Below, piece after piece: positions 20,739 to 32,801 of a stretch of 64,000 nt of DNA; the stretch's first letter is position 1, and every line of letters starts with the position of its first letter. The stretch comes from Hygrocybe punicea (Eukaryota > Basidiomycota > Agaricomycetes > Agaricales > Hygrophoraceae): positions 2,728,001 through 2,792,000 of the forward strand of contig OY744473.1 of assembly GCA_963556145.1 (NCBI GenBank), written 5' to 3'. The notes beneath the pieces were generated by a model that searched no databases, had not been told where the DNA came from, and was given only the letters and a program-made list of their open reading frames with translations. Both the position numbers and the translations under genes were made by a program.

Positions 20739-23700
20739 TCATATTGGGGTCCACCTACTGGGTTGATCAACAGACTTCGTAGGATGCTGGAGACAACTCG
20801 TAATTCATTTGGTTTATTTCGACATTATTTTTCCCAACAATTCCCAACTCATGACCCTGAAAGCGAGGTGGATATCTCAAGCCTGTCGAACATCATTGGA
20901 CCCGAAACGGAACCGCTGATCCAGACTTATGGCCCGTATCTTAACAAGAACTCGTTCCGCTTAGGTGAATGGTATTGGAATCATGGCGCTCAGAAATCTC
21001 AGGCAGACTTTAAGGAGCTGGTGAACATCGTTGGTGAGGTTGATTTTCAACCTTTGGAAATCCGATCTACAAACTGGGACAAAATCAACCACCAGTTAGC
21101 GGAAGGAGGTTGCAGCGAAGAATGGGTAGATGAAGATGCCAGATGGGTGATCTCACCTATAAATATATCGGTACCATTTCACTGCTATACACCGAATCCT
21201 GGCCCCCAAGATTTCATGGCCACCCATCTCCACCATCGTTCTTTGGTTTCCGTCATTCAGGAGAAACTCTCTAATGAAAATGATACCACTCATTTTCACT
21301 TCGACCCATACGAACTCCTCTGGCAGCCTCACGACAGGCAGGATCCTGTTCGCATCTATGGCGAATTATACACCTCACCAGCATTTATCGAAGCCCATAA
21401 TACCTTGCAGGAGTCTCCCGGTGAACCAGGCTGTGAACTCCCTTGCGTCATTGTCACTCTAATGTTCTGGTCGGACAGTACTCACTTAACGAACTTCGGA
21501 AAAGCCAAACTGTGGCCGCTGTACATGTTCTTTGGTAACGAATCAAAATACCGGTGGGGAAAACCGTCGTGCAACCTGTGTGAACATGTAGCGTATTTTG
21601 AAACCGTATGCGTTTCCGTTTCCTCAAAGCTTTCGTTCTCATTGTGTATGCAGCTACCTGATTCTTTCAAAGACTTTGCAACCATGTACATGGGCAACAA
21701 AAAGCTGAAATTGCAGTTCATGGCCCACTGTCATCGTGAACTTACTCACGCTCAGTGGGTGATACTTCTAGATGATGGCTTCCTAAATGCATATGAACAT
21801 GGCATTGTGATCAAGTGCTGCGACGGTGAATGGCGCAGGTTTTATCCTCAAATCTTTACGTATTCGGCAGATTACCCTGAAAAGTGAAAAATACAATCCT
21901 GCAATTTACATTGCTTTCTAACATAGTGATGGTGCCAGGATTCTCATGGCTACTATTCGAAACAAGGGATTATGTCCATGCCCTCAATGCATTATTCCAT
22001 TATCAAAAACCCACTTAGTTGGCACAAAATGTGACCAAATGGCCAGGACTACATTGGCTTGTATTGATGATCACCAGCGCAGACACTCGGTTTCTGCAGC
22101 ACGAAAGGCTATTTATCAGCATAATTTCGATGTTGACAGTGCACCTGTAGAACACATGCAGAAACCTCAATCTCTTGTGCCTACTTCTGTAAGCCATCGC
22201 CTGATATAAGAATTACAATATCCATTATTGGTCTTTTGTAGAATGCTTTTTCTGATCGGCTCTTCAAATTCCTGTTCAACTTTTTCCAGTTATTTGTGGT
22301 TGATTTCTTGCACAAAGTTGAACTTGGTGTATGGAAGGCCTTGTTCATCCATCTTCTCCGGATTCTAGAGGCTCTTGATGAGAATCTTTTGCACGAACTT
22401 GACAGGTGGTTAGTTTACCGAAATTCTTATTGTTCTTCCGATGCCTTATCATGTCTAGTGGCTTTCGGTTGGTACCGACCTTTGGCAGAGATACCATCCG
22501 GCACTTCTCATCCAATACTTCAGAATTAAAGCAATTGGCAGCCGGAAATTATGAGGATTTTCCACAAGTAAGTCATGCCATATTTCCCGACTTTGTTATC
22601 TTGCTTGGAGAAGTTGCTAATTATTCGGAAGTGTGCCATCCCTGTTTTTGAAGGCCTCCTGCCAGAACCACACAACAGAAGAGTCCTTCGACTTTTGTTC
22701 ACGTTCGCCCACTGGCATGGCCTAGCGAAGTTGCGGATGCATACCGATTCCACGCTTGCAATACTCGACAACAAAACGACAGTGCTAGGAAATCAGCTTC
22801 GTGATTTTCAATCAACTACCTGTTCCACTTATAAGACCCACGAACTCATGCATGAGATGAAGCACCAGGGAATGCCGGGAAAATAAGAAAACCGGCTCAT
22901 CCACCCACTGGCAGACAGCTGGAGGCCGCCGACCCAAGGGTTTTAATCTGCAGACTTACAAGGTCCACGCATTCGGAGACTATGTATCCACCATAATGCA
23001 TCTTGGTACTAGTGATTCCTTTACATCAGCAATCGTGAGTTATCCACCGATTTCAAGTGCTATAAAATGCCAACTGTCATTTGAACTGCAGGGTGAGCTG
23101 GAGCTCCGAAATTCCAAAGGGAGATTCAAGAGGACAAGCAAAAAAAACTTTGTGAGGCAATTAACTCAAATTGAGCATCGACAAGTGCGGATCAGACTTA
23201 TTTGAAGGAAGATGGTCGAGCCGTCATCCCCTATCGTGGGAAGTGAACATGTCTTGAACAATCCTGAGGCCCACCACCATATTGGTATTGCAGAAAATTG
23301 TCCGCAGCATTTTGGTTTATTTTTACGATCACACGATGGCAATCCAGCTGTATTGGTAGGCTCGTCCCATTCAAATAGAATAATCACGTACCAACCACCC
23401 AGCAGGACTTCTGGATGAAGCTCAAGAAACATCTATTATTGCGCATCAAAGCTGCACAGGCAGATCTTGATCCATCGTCATCTACTGGCCTCGGAAATGT
23501 CTCTGAGACCAATTCCACCACAGATCTTGACAGACTTTTCTTCAAAAAAGATTCCATGTATAAGCACAACATCATGAGGCTCAATTACACCACATATGAT
23601 GTACGGCGTGCTCAAGATACCATCAACCCCAACACAGATCATAAAGACATTATATTGCTCTCTGCCAAAGATGCCGACACCCCCAATCATCAGTACACGT

Positions 23701-24437
23701 ATGCTTGTGTCCTTGGAATCTACCACGTGAATGTTATATATATTGGATCCGGTGTGTTGAATTTTCAGCCTCAACAAATGGAGTTTCTATGGGTCCGGTG
23801 GTTCGCAAACACAATTGACGAGCCAGAACAGAGAAGCTGGGTCAGATGGCAACTTGATTGCTGACAACTTCTACCCGTAAATCATCCGGATGCTTTTGGG
23901 TTTGTTGATCCTGCCAATGTATTGCGTGGAGCTTACTTGATGCCCCACTTTGCAAAAGGAAGACAACATACAAATGGCAAGGGGATCTCAGAGTGTGCTC
24001 GGGATTCCCAGGACTGGTGTCAATACTATGTGGGCCGGTGAGTAGTCGTCAAACAAAACAACAAAGTCTTATCCCCCCCCAGCTTTGTTGACCGAGATAT
24101 GGTGATGTGCTACCACTGGGGCTTTGCAGTGGGTCATGTTTATGCTCAGCAGCCATTGGAACCACAAGACGGAAGCGGAGTCAATCCACCTTTTATGAGT
24201 AACATAGTGGAAGTTACGAACGATGACTCTGCAGATGATGAGGTTTACCAATACCAGGAAGAAGATATACCCCACAAGGAGCACAATGTCGGCTCAGATG
24301 ACAAAAGAGATGTTGTCTTCCAGTCCAACTGGGACAGCAGTGATTCTGAGGACATCGAGGAAGCTTACGATGATGTAGATGCTTTGGCATTTGACGAGAT
24401 GTACGGTGACTTCCAAAACTATGAAGTGTATGATTGA
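20739..24437 (+). pseudogene. Plavaka transposase, catalytic and C-terminal part
   Basis: Continues the gene begun at 3912. Recognisable family blocks: NSFGLFRHYFSQQFPTHDP, FWSDSTHLTNFGKAKLWPLY, FFGNESKYRWGKPSCNLCEH (to 21887), GLCPCPQC (21940-22200), VDFLHKVELGVWKALFIHLL (22300), CAIPVFEGLLPEPHNRRVLRLL (22630), FNLQTYKVHAFGDYVSTI (22950), YTTYDVRRAQDTINP (23590), MEFLWVRWF (23780), and an acidic tail ending at 24437. Short GT-AG introns separate them, e.g. GTAAGCC...TTTTGTAG at about 22190-22243. A stop at 22884-22886 with a frame change marks decay. Plavaka belongs to the CACTA/EnSpm-like cut-and-paste transposons of basidiomycetes. I could not find its inverted termini. Confidence 0.75.
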
Positions 24438-26491
24438 TCTGGTCAATACTGATGGGGTATGTTTTTTTATTTCCTTGCTTTATTTTATTCACTCTTACAA
24501 ACTGCTTACTCAACGTCTTCAATTCCGTTGCCTCTCGATATAAGTCTCTTGCCATTTTCCCGCACCTGCTGACTGCCTGTCATCTACAACGGCCTCGTTA
24601 CTGCTGTTTTTCCATAAGGTTGTCACTATTGTAATGTACCTTTTTGTCAGCACGATGAAGTCTAGGATTGAACCTTGATATCTGGGGTTGTCATTGCTTT
24701 GATACACAAATAAACCCTCGATCACCAGCCGCGAACGATAACACCCATGAGTGGGGATGTATTTGTTGCCATAGACAGAGTTGCATGTCAGAGATTCTTC
24801 TGGTACAGATGATGGGACACTCGGTGGAGGGTCGACGGACAAAAAGTTTATGATTCTGATTGGCAGACAACTTACGGGCAACAGAAGGAAATGAGAAAAA
24901 AGAAGCTTTTCGCCAGGATCAACCCCCATCCACCAACCTTTCACACTGACATGTCCTCTCGTACCATGACGTACCATTTCAAGAGTAGACTCTGCGACCC
25001 GTTTCTGCATGGTCGAAGTCTGGCAAGCGCCAGGATCAGCTGAATACTCATGGTTTTGCGGCATGCTGCACCTGAAAACTTAGGAGAGCCAATTCTCGCC
25101 AAATTATAAGTCTGTTGGCTCCATTATTTTTGTTCCTCCATCTGCTCGTCCTCATGTTTTTAACCTGGTTTCTCAAGTATTGGGATTCTTGAAATCTTTG
25201 CCGCACTGCTGACTCGGCGAATTTTCTTGGGACATTGCAGTGAGACATCAATTGGGAATTGTGTCTACGCAATTGAGATATGTAGTCCTCAGGTGCCTGT
25301 ATAGCTTCTGTGATAAAAATATTTATTTTTAAACAGGGGATACCAGATTGATGGAGCGACACAGGCTGTCATGCCTGAATGCATTGTTCGCCAGATTTCT
25401 TGGGATGTGGAGGACTCAGTCGCTTGATTGGTCGAAGCCGCGACTCCGACTGCAACGAATTAATTTTAGATATAAATGGTTGGTTTGTTCCTCTGGTCAA
25501 TTTGGTGATCATTAATGAGATTTATTGGGGTGCGTGTGTCTCCGATGTGAACATCATTTCAACTGCGGTTGCTCCTCCTGCTGGCAACTTTGGTGATAAT
25601 TCACATTGATTCGACCCCGAACCCCACCAGCTGTTAATACGTTGCGTTTCTGCAACTCCCTGCTCCATAAAACCCTGAACACTATCATCCAACCTTCATG
25701 ACTCGGACAGCACCGGACGAAAAGGCCTCATGCAGCTGTCCATCCAGTTAATAAATTGTCTTGATATTGTATTTACACTCAAATAACCACTACTTCTTCA
25801 CATCATAGCACGAAACGTCAACTGTGATATCACCTAAAGTCTCCACCTGAAGTTCAACACGGTGATTGCCCTGGCAGCAGTGAGCATCAGCATGAGGTAT
25901 CACGAAAAAAACTGACCCAATTCAGAGGCTTCAAGTATGTCCCCGAAAGCCATTCGTTGCCATAACGAACTCTGATGGAGTCCCCCATCTGCCATAGTCG
26001 ACATCAGTACACCGCGTGTCTGATCGGCTTGATCACATACCTGGAACTGACCGTTTGTGGTGGTGGGGGTGGCGGCTGCACGTCGGGCAAGTCGTAACGA
26101 CTAGGATGATTGAATAGGTATACTAGTATAACAAATCAGACTCACATTGGGTTTAACTTTCATTCTGTCACACGGTAATGATGGAGGCAAGGAAGCAATT
26201 TAGAAGTGGGAGTGGTCATGCAGATAGAGATGGGTGAGAGAGGCAGGATAAATGGTGAAGTCAGAGAACTAAAACAGCTTGCTTAGTTGCTATGCGCCCC
26301 CACCACCGCAACATGTACAGTGGTTCAGATAACAGGGTACACAGTCTAGTTCCATCCCCTGCTTAGTTCATCCTGAGACTGTTTATTAGGAAGGGTGCTT
26401 CAAAGCAACTACTTCTCCGGGTTTCTTAGAAGTGGCCCGACACTTTACATTGCTGAGACTCATTAATTGTACTCTGATCTGAAAATGCTAA
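24438..26491. other. Gap: no convincing gene
   Basis: Plavaka 3' flank and undefined sequence. Minus-strand frames at 24519-25064 and 25048-25362 overlap and have no recognised motif or clear splice structure. No terminal repeats were identified. Confidence 0.4.
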
Positions 26492-26773
26492 CTAGTGGGG
26501 TATGGGCCATTGCTTTGCATGGCAGGTTACTTGTCCCTTTTCAGCAATGAGAGCATAAGTATATACAAATCATATGGCATTATTACCTTGCTATGATAAT
26601 AAATATTTGCAAAGTTATTGATATTTCTTGTATTATTACATACTGATGCTATTCAGATACCATTCTGAACCACACTACAATGATATACATTTCATAATTG
26701 ATTATATCCTGTTCCTTCCAATTTTTCATAACCCAATATCAGATCCCACATTGGCATCTTTCATATCAAGTTT
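26492..26773 (-). mobile_element. Second copy of the nested Helitron's 3' end (fragment)
   Basis: From CTAG at 26492 the sequence matches 9452 onward: TGGGGTATGGGCCATTGC, then TTTGCATGGCAGGTTACTTG, then a diverged stretch including GCATTATTACCTT. It is about 280 bp of 3'-terminal Helitron sequence in minus orientation, with no coding part. It is interrupted at 26784 by the GGCCC-rich element; sequence after 31301 may be its continuation. Confidence 0.65.
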
Positions 26774-27089
26774 ACAGTGTTCATAGACTGTCCATGGGCA
26801 GGGCCATGACTCTCTGGCCCAAGATCAACCCTGGCCTGGCCCTTTAGGGCCAGGGCAGGGCCAGTGATTAGCTGGCCCTGCCCTCCATTCAAGGGCAAAG
26901 GGCTAAGTCAGTAAACAGCCGGCCCAGCCCTCTTAGATATTAGGGGTACAAGTATGTGGTTTAGCCTACTCTAACCATGGATACTTTAGCATTAATGGTT
27001 CTCAAGGCTCGGCTAGTGACTCGGCTAGTGGATGACAAATATGTAGTTATTTCTATATACAGTAGTAATTTAACACTCAGCAAACCTTC

Positions 27090-28818
27090 ATGCCTGCCCG
27101 ACATTACACGACTCCGAGACGTAAATCTAAAAGGTCCACCACAATGCAAGCAAGCTACAAGGGCAAAGGAGTAGAAGGTCGTGCTCCTGGTCCGTCTCCA
27201 GATATCAGCGCCGATGTTGCGAAAATCAAAGTCTATTGGGAGGGCAAACACAGTGCTCGAACAGATCGACTTGTTTGCTGGTTGAAGGACCACCCTGCCG
27301 ACCGATTGCTCCTGTTTTCTGACTCTACTCAGGATGCTAAGGCCGACAACCGGAAGAAGAAAGTTGGAAAGGAATCGCGGAATGTGATTTACAACCGCAT
27401 TGCTCGGGCTATCTTTTCGGTTGATGAAGATCCTCAAGTTCTTGCTACATATGAAACCAACATCGAAAAGTATGCGAAGACCATTGAAAACCGCTTACAG
27501 ACGTAAGTTTTGTTTCGTGTGTACCGGGATCATACTGATTTACAACTATATAGCCTGAAAACGAAATATCGCGATATTATGCGTGGTCTCAATCAAACCG
27601 GTGCTGGAATTCGTGCTGAGGATGAATCGGGTCATGTTAACCCCATCGGTAAGTTTGTTATTTTTTTATTACCGTTGCATTTGCTCAAAAAGCCAGCAGA
27701 TCGTGCCATGCATGAATTTCCGTGGTTCCAGGATCTACATGGGCTCTGGAAGCAACTTCCGAGTCACAATCCAAGTCTGGCCACTTCTGATACTGGTCAA
27801 AACCTCGACCAGCAAGCTGCCGCGCTCTTTCGCAACCCAAGGATGCAAACGGCCACCATTCCGGCTATCCCATCATCCAGCCAAGTACCTGCCGATGTTC
27901 AACACTCACAGCCGCAATCACTCGATGATTTGGACACATTCACCCATAGCATCCTCCACTTCCAATACCACCCAACATATCCCGGAAATCCCCATCAACG
28001 CCAGCCCTCACCCCTTTTCAACCCGGCTTCCCACCAATCATATTCTAGCCCCCCTTACGCCTCCGAATTTCATTTTTGACGAGTGTCCGGATCCCGCATT
28101 TGGCACCAACACCGTGGAAAGCCCAGTTGGCAGTGGGGACGGTACATGGATGTCACGGACGACGCCGGAAAGGAGTCCGCGTCTTCCGCCTTTCGGCCCT
28201 TCCCACCAATACCTGCTACCCCGTTCATCCAACCCCCCCTCCCAGAGTGAGAGCCCTATCAGTTGGGCGTCTGGATCCGGATCAGAAGACCTTTCTTTGC
28301 AGACACAATCCATGTCTCTCCGTACGCCTTTCCGTCGACAACAATCCATGCCACACATGTCCCAGGTAAATATGCCTACTCTGTGGTCACAATCATCTGG
28401 ATCTGGTCCCAGTCCCTCACCTGAAAAAAGACGTAAACGTGCCACGGATTCGGCAGGCAATGTCTCAGACAGCCTTTCTTCAATCCAATCACTCACATCC
28501 ACCTATCACACCAGCGTCTCAAACAAAAAACGAAAAATGGATCTACGTTTTATTCGGGAGGAGGCCAAGTCTAAGGAGACGGAGGATCGGAAAGCCCAAC
28601 GCGAGCATGAGCTCAATTTAGCAAAAATCGATTTGGCAAAGACCGAGGTGGATCGAAAGCATGATCACGAGTTGTCCTTGGCACAGTTTCAAATCGAGCG
28701 GTTGAGGATTGAGCTGGAGATGGAGAGGGAAAAAACCCAAAGGCAAGCACTCAAGGTGAGAGAGATGGAGCTTGTTAGGGATATACCAGCAGTGAATTTC
28801 CCTCCGATTTCTGAATAA
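27090..28818 (+). CDS. Harbinger Myb/SANT-like DNA-binding protein
   Basis: Exon 1 (27090-27502) encodes the Trp-containing SANT-like region (KIKVYWEGKHSARTDRLVCWLKDHPADRLLLF) and a basic NRKKKVGKESRN segment. Intron 27503 to about 27552 (GTAAGT...TATATAG) leads to LKTKYRDIMRGLNQTGAGI. A second intron (GTAAGTTTG...AGCCAG, about 27650-27697) leads to EFPWFQDLHGLWKQLPSHNP. A Ser/Pro-rich linker follows, and the frame must change between about 27.9 and 28.08 kb, by a missed intron or a 1-nt indel. The last 240 residues hold a KKRKMDLR basic motif and a long charged coiled coil (EEAKSKETEDRKAQREHEL). In Harbingers this partner helps the transposase enter the nucleus and bind ends. Confidence 0.7.
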
Positions 28819-28916
28819 TTCTTACGGTGGCCCATGTTGTATTTTTTTTGTGGTTTTTGTATAATAAATATACCATCATGCCTGCATTGTAAATACAGAG
28901 AAATTTAACCAGCAGA

Positions 28917-30494
28917 TCACAACAAAATCCTCATAAGCCTTTCCCAAAATGCCTGCCCATCTAGGCTACCAATTTGAACTGCTTCACCCTCTTCACCGTC
29001 CTGCTCCTCCTCCTCAAAGTCTTCTTCATCACTGGTGTACTCTCCATCATCCTTAGCCCACTCCCATGTATCCCTTGAGCCAAATGTCTCCTCAATCTTG
29101 ATTATCATGTTGTGTAGTATTAGGCAGCAACGAATCCAGAGGGTGACAAGAGCCATATCCTTCTCGTTCTGGATCTTAAACCGAAGTTCCCGGAGTGACT
29201 GAAAGCGACCTTTTAAAGCACCAAACAAGTGTTCAGACCGTACACGAATCTGAAATGTATGGAGTTTGAACTGAATTTCTGGGATTGCAACATCAAACAA
29301 ACCTTTGAGAGGTGGTAGTTGAAGGTTCCTTGCCAAGCATTGAGCTGTCCACGTCGTGGCTTGATGAAGGGTGGGACACACCATGGATGGCATGGATATG
29401 CAGAATCAGCCCACATCCACTCACCAGGTGCAAAGAATGCTTCTGGCTGTCGAGCAATGCGGGTAGTATCGAAAACAGCTGAATCATGAATGCTTCCAAC
29501 CACACCAGCCACATAGTCCACAATCTGCAAATTGTGGGGAAGACAAATGACCTAAAAATAAATGTCAATATCATATAAATATTACAAAGAAGAACTCAAC
29601 TTGACAATTAAGAGAATAATTGCTCTTTTGGTCATAGAAAGTTTCTCCATGGTATCCAGGTTTTTGAAAGAGGTTGAAGCATGACCCATCACAGGAGAGG
29701 TATCCATTTCTCCAACCTTTACAAGTTTTTGCTTCAACCCATGCCTTGGCTCTGTTTTTCTCCTCCATACAAGCTGGATCTTGGATGTTCCAATGCATAA
29801 CTTCATCATGTAAAGAGACAAGTGCAATCATAACACGAGAGCTGCAATTGTAAACTGTGCCAACTGAAACCCCAGCCCACTCACCCACATCTTCAGTAGT
29901 TGCAGCATTGCCATAGTGCCCAGCACAATTGAGAAAAATGGCAAGCTGGAAGTATGCAGGGAGCTGACCCCGAGTTGAGAAAATCGGATGATCCTGGATC
30001 CTCCTGACAAGTTCATCAAACACAGCAGGAAGGACATGGACTTTGCGGTGAAAACGATTGGGGTGTGCAGTAGCCCATTCAGCAAGAAGCTGAATTTGAG
30101 GGGCTCGAGGAGGTGGTGGACGATGATTGAGAACCCGAGCTGTTTGGACTTCATCATCTAGGGCAGCAAGAGTCTTGTGTAGTTCCTCAAATACAAGACC
30201 TATGAAATTATCATCAAATTAGGGTCAAAGTCAGATAGTCTCAAATAAATTACCTGCAAGAATTTCATCATCACCATCAGAAGATAGAGAGTCTGTCATG
30301 GATTCATCAGAAATAGGATCAGATGAAGGAATTTGGAAGTCCATAGCAGAGTCAGAGTCAGAGTCAGAATCAGCATCAGACAACATATCATCCAGCACCA
30401 ATCCCATAAGGTGATGGTATCTGGCTAGGATAAGGTTATTTTGTGCTTCTTTGATAGCATTTCTCAGCTGCTGGCGTTGAGAAACCTGAGGCAT
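28917..30494 (-). CDS. Harbinger DDE transposase (HARBI1-like)
   Basis: Starts at ATG 30494 with an acidic N-terminus (DSDSDSDSAMDF). An intron near 30255-30190 and a helix-turn-helix-like part (ATTEDVGEWAGVSVGTVYNC) follow. The catalytic residues are visible: D in LSCDGSCFNLF (about 29690), D in WMWADSAYP (about 29400) and E in RVRSEHLFGALKGRF (about 29210). An intron at about 29600-29530 and a short one near 29310-29245 separate the exons. The C-terminus is very acidic (DEEDFEEEEQDGEEGE), ending at 28917. Convergent with the Myb-like gene, 98 bp apart. Length and triad look intact, so this copy may be active. Confidence 0.8.
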
Positions 30495-31301
30495 TACAAA
30501 AGAGTCTGGATTAATTGAGTCAAAAGAACCCTGTATTTATAGGCAAAATGTAGGCTACTGAAAATGGTAATATTATCTTAAACATAGCCAAAGGGCAGTA
30601 TGGAGATGGGTGTAGAGCATCCCGGCAAATTCGGGGGCAGGGAGGCAATCCCGGGATGGAGATTCTGGGATGATCGGGGAGGGCTAACCGGACACGAAGG
30701 TTTGCTGAGTGTTAAATTACTACTGTATATAGAAATAACTACATATTTGTCATCCACTAGCCGAGTCACTAGCCGAGCCTTGAGAACCATTATTTCCTAA
30801 ACCACCAAGCTTATATAGTTAGTTCCAATAGTTGGAGATCCTTTTAGCCTTAGGGTCCCCGACAGGTTCATAACTCCACAGTATCAAAGGCTACCAAAAT
30901 GGCTCATAACTATCTAGCTATACCTACAACTTGAACCTGTATAGTTGAGCACATGCACTGATGATTCTTGATAATTCAAAATCAAGAAATTCAAATTTAG
31001 CAGACTGCAAAAGCTACAAGTTGGGTATGCAGATAAAAGGCTTGATGTGGAAGGAGAAATTATGAAGAAATATATTGGAGATTTTGATTTTAATAATGAC
31101 AATGTAGATTAAAATACTGTTATTGGAGAGCACATAGAGACAGATTTTTGAGCATGTACAAATTTTTGAGATAGAGGGCCCTTATGACCCAGGGCCAGGG
31201 CCAGCTGAAGGTGGACCGGACCTCAAGGGCCAGGGTCAGGGCCAGTAAAATCAGCTGAGGGGCAGCCTGGGCTGACCCATGGACAGTCTGAACTGTGTTC
31301 A

Positions 31302-31749
31302 TGTTGGCATATATATAACTACTTCACTACTTTATCATTAGTAATAGTTACTGTGTAATTTACCTCACATCCAGTTCATTTTGCATAGTTATTGATATCA
31401 CCATGTTCACCGACTTCACATACATGTCATAGTTTGAATTGCACAAGTTTGCTAACATAGCACAGAGGTTATACTTTGACTTTACACAAAACAGGTCATT
31501 ATCACTCTCTGTTCAGATTTATGATGTCAATTGTTGATATGTTCACTTTCAATGTTGAATTTATTGAGGACAGAATTTCAATTATGACATCGGTATAGTG
31601 TGGTGAAGAGCAAATGTATTCAAGGTAAAGTGTATTCATTATATCTCGAAATGCTCAATATTGGGTACTCACTGTTTGTATGGTTATTAATAATAATTTC
31701 AATGCATATAGTAAATTTGCTAAATCACATATATGTTGAATATATTGTT
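31302..31749. other. Gap: AT-rich, no gene
   Basis: AT-rich sequence with no open frame of note. It may be the distal part of the Helitron fragment that starts at 26492, but I could not align it. Confidence 0.3.
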
Positions 31750-32345
31750 TTTACAACAGTTTGTGCAAACACAATGCCTGAGAGTAAAGCTGGGACACCT
31801 GCCGAACACTTGTCGAATACTATTTGCCATATTTGACGAGGGTGCACTGTTCATATTATTAACAATTCTAATATACTCAGTACATGTGGCTACAGTCAAG
31901 ATACATGCCATATATCATTCGTAAACGTGTTTGTGCTTGTGCAATGCCCCAGATTAATGCTGGGACACTTGTCGAACAGTTGTCGAACACTGTTCGGCCT
32001 GTTTGACAAGTGTTTGACAAGTGCCTCATTAATAAATACAATGTGCATTGCAAATATAGCTACATTCTATATAAGGTACATACTGTATGTAATTGCATTG
32101 CCTCAGAGTACACCTGGAACACATGTTGAACACCTTGTCAAACACTGTTTGGCCTGTCTGACCAGTGTCTGATGCTCCTCCTGTAAATACTTCTAATACA
32201 TATTGCACAATATATGTATTTGTAGACACATTTTATGTATGGTTGTCAATTACACTGGCAGTTCCTCAGAATCCAGATGGGACACTCATTGAACATGACA
32301 CAGAGCAATGTTCAGTGCCTTCCACTCATCCCTATTTCACAAGGT
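31750..32345. repeat. About 160-bp imperfect tandem repeat, four units
   Basis: Units share CAATGCC-like sequence, then CTGGGACAC, GTTGAACACTTGTCGAACA-like blocks, then an AT-rich part. Unit starts fall near 31770, 31940, 32095 and 32258. Divergence is substantial. Short frames across it are repeat-driven. Confidence 0.7.
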
Positions 32346-32801
32346 GCACATTGCCCTAACGATGCAGTTGAGTAGTGTAATAAAACTGTCAACCTATAGC
32401 ACTACCCATTCCCAATTTGGAACCTGTGATCTGGCTGCATTATTGTTCTTTCTGATTGGGACAAGAAATTCTCACAGTCAGCTCCGCTCAGTCACACGGT
32501 TTCATAATTATTCCCAGGGCTTCAAAATTGTTCCCACAGTTTCACAAAATTGTTCCCACAGCTTGGCAAATTAGAGTCTGACCCTGAGTTTGAGAATCCA
32601 CTGTATAGAACGATTCCCTTATAGGGACTCGTAATACAAGATTATTCCAAGTCCTAAATTTATTTGGGAGCTCCATTTCATCTAAATAAAAAATATGCCA
32701 TCTATTCTCGCAGCAAACGCCGAGATTGGTTGTGCTTGCATGCTCACATTAAGTCCCTTGTCACGAGCTCCTTCCCCATTGTGCTATTACAATATATATA
32801 C

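Larger units (their letters stand above)
26994..30791. mobile_element. Complete PIF/Harbinger transposon with 96-bp TIRs
   Basis: The terminal inverted repeats, 26994-27089 and 30696-30791, are the same length without gaps and nearly identical; the outer tip is AATGGTTCTCAAGGCTCGG. The flanking ATT at 26991-26993 and 30792-30794 is a 3-bp target duplication; reading the tip two bases shorter would give TTA on the left, the usual Harbinger target, but not on the right. It holds two convergent genes, a Myb/SANT-like DNA-binding protein (+) and a DDE transposase (-), the standard Harbinger pair. Near-identical TIRs and an intact catalytic triad make it one of the youngest elements here. Confidence 0.85.
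26784..31291. mobile_element. GGCCC-rich inverted-repeat element hosting a Harbinger
   Basis: The outer ends are inverted: left TAGACTGTCCATGGGCAGG; right, read inward, TCAGACTGTCCATGGGTCAG. Both are followed by about 100-150 bp rich in GGGCCAGGGC motifs. Flanks are a near-identical 10-bp pair, ACAGTGTTCA (26774-26783) and ACTGTGTTCA (31292-31301), 9 of 10 identical, suggesting a MULE- or hAT-type target duplication. Without the Harbinger it is about 700 bp and has no gene, so it is a non-autonomous element. Confidence 0.6.

Noticed and set aside
24519..25362. Two minus-strand frames downstream of Plavaka
   Set aside because: They overlap in different frames, have no recognised motif and no clear introns; kept only as a gap note.
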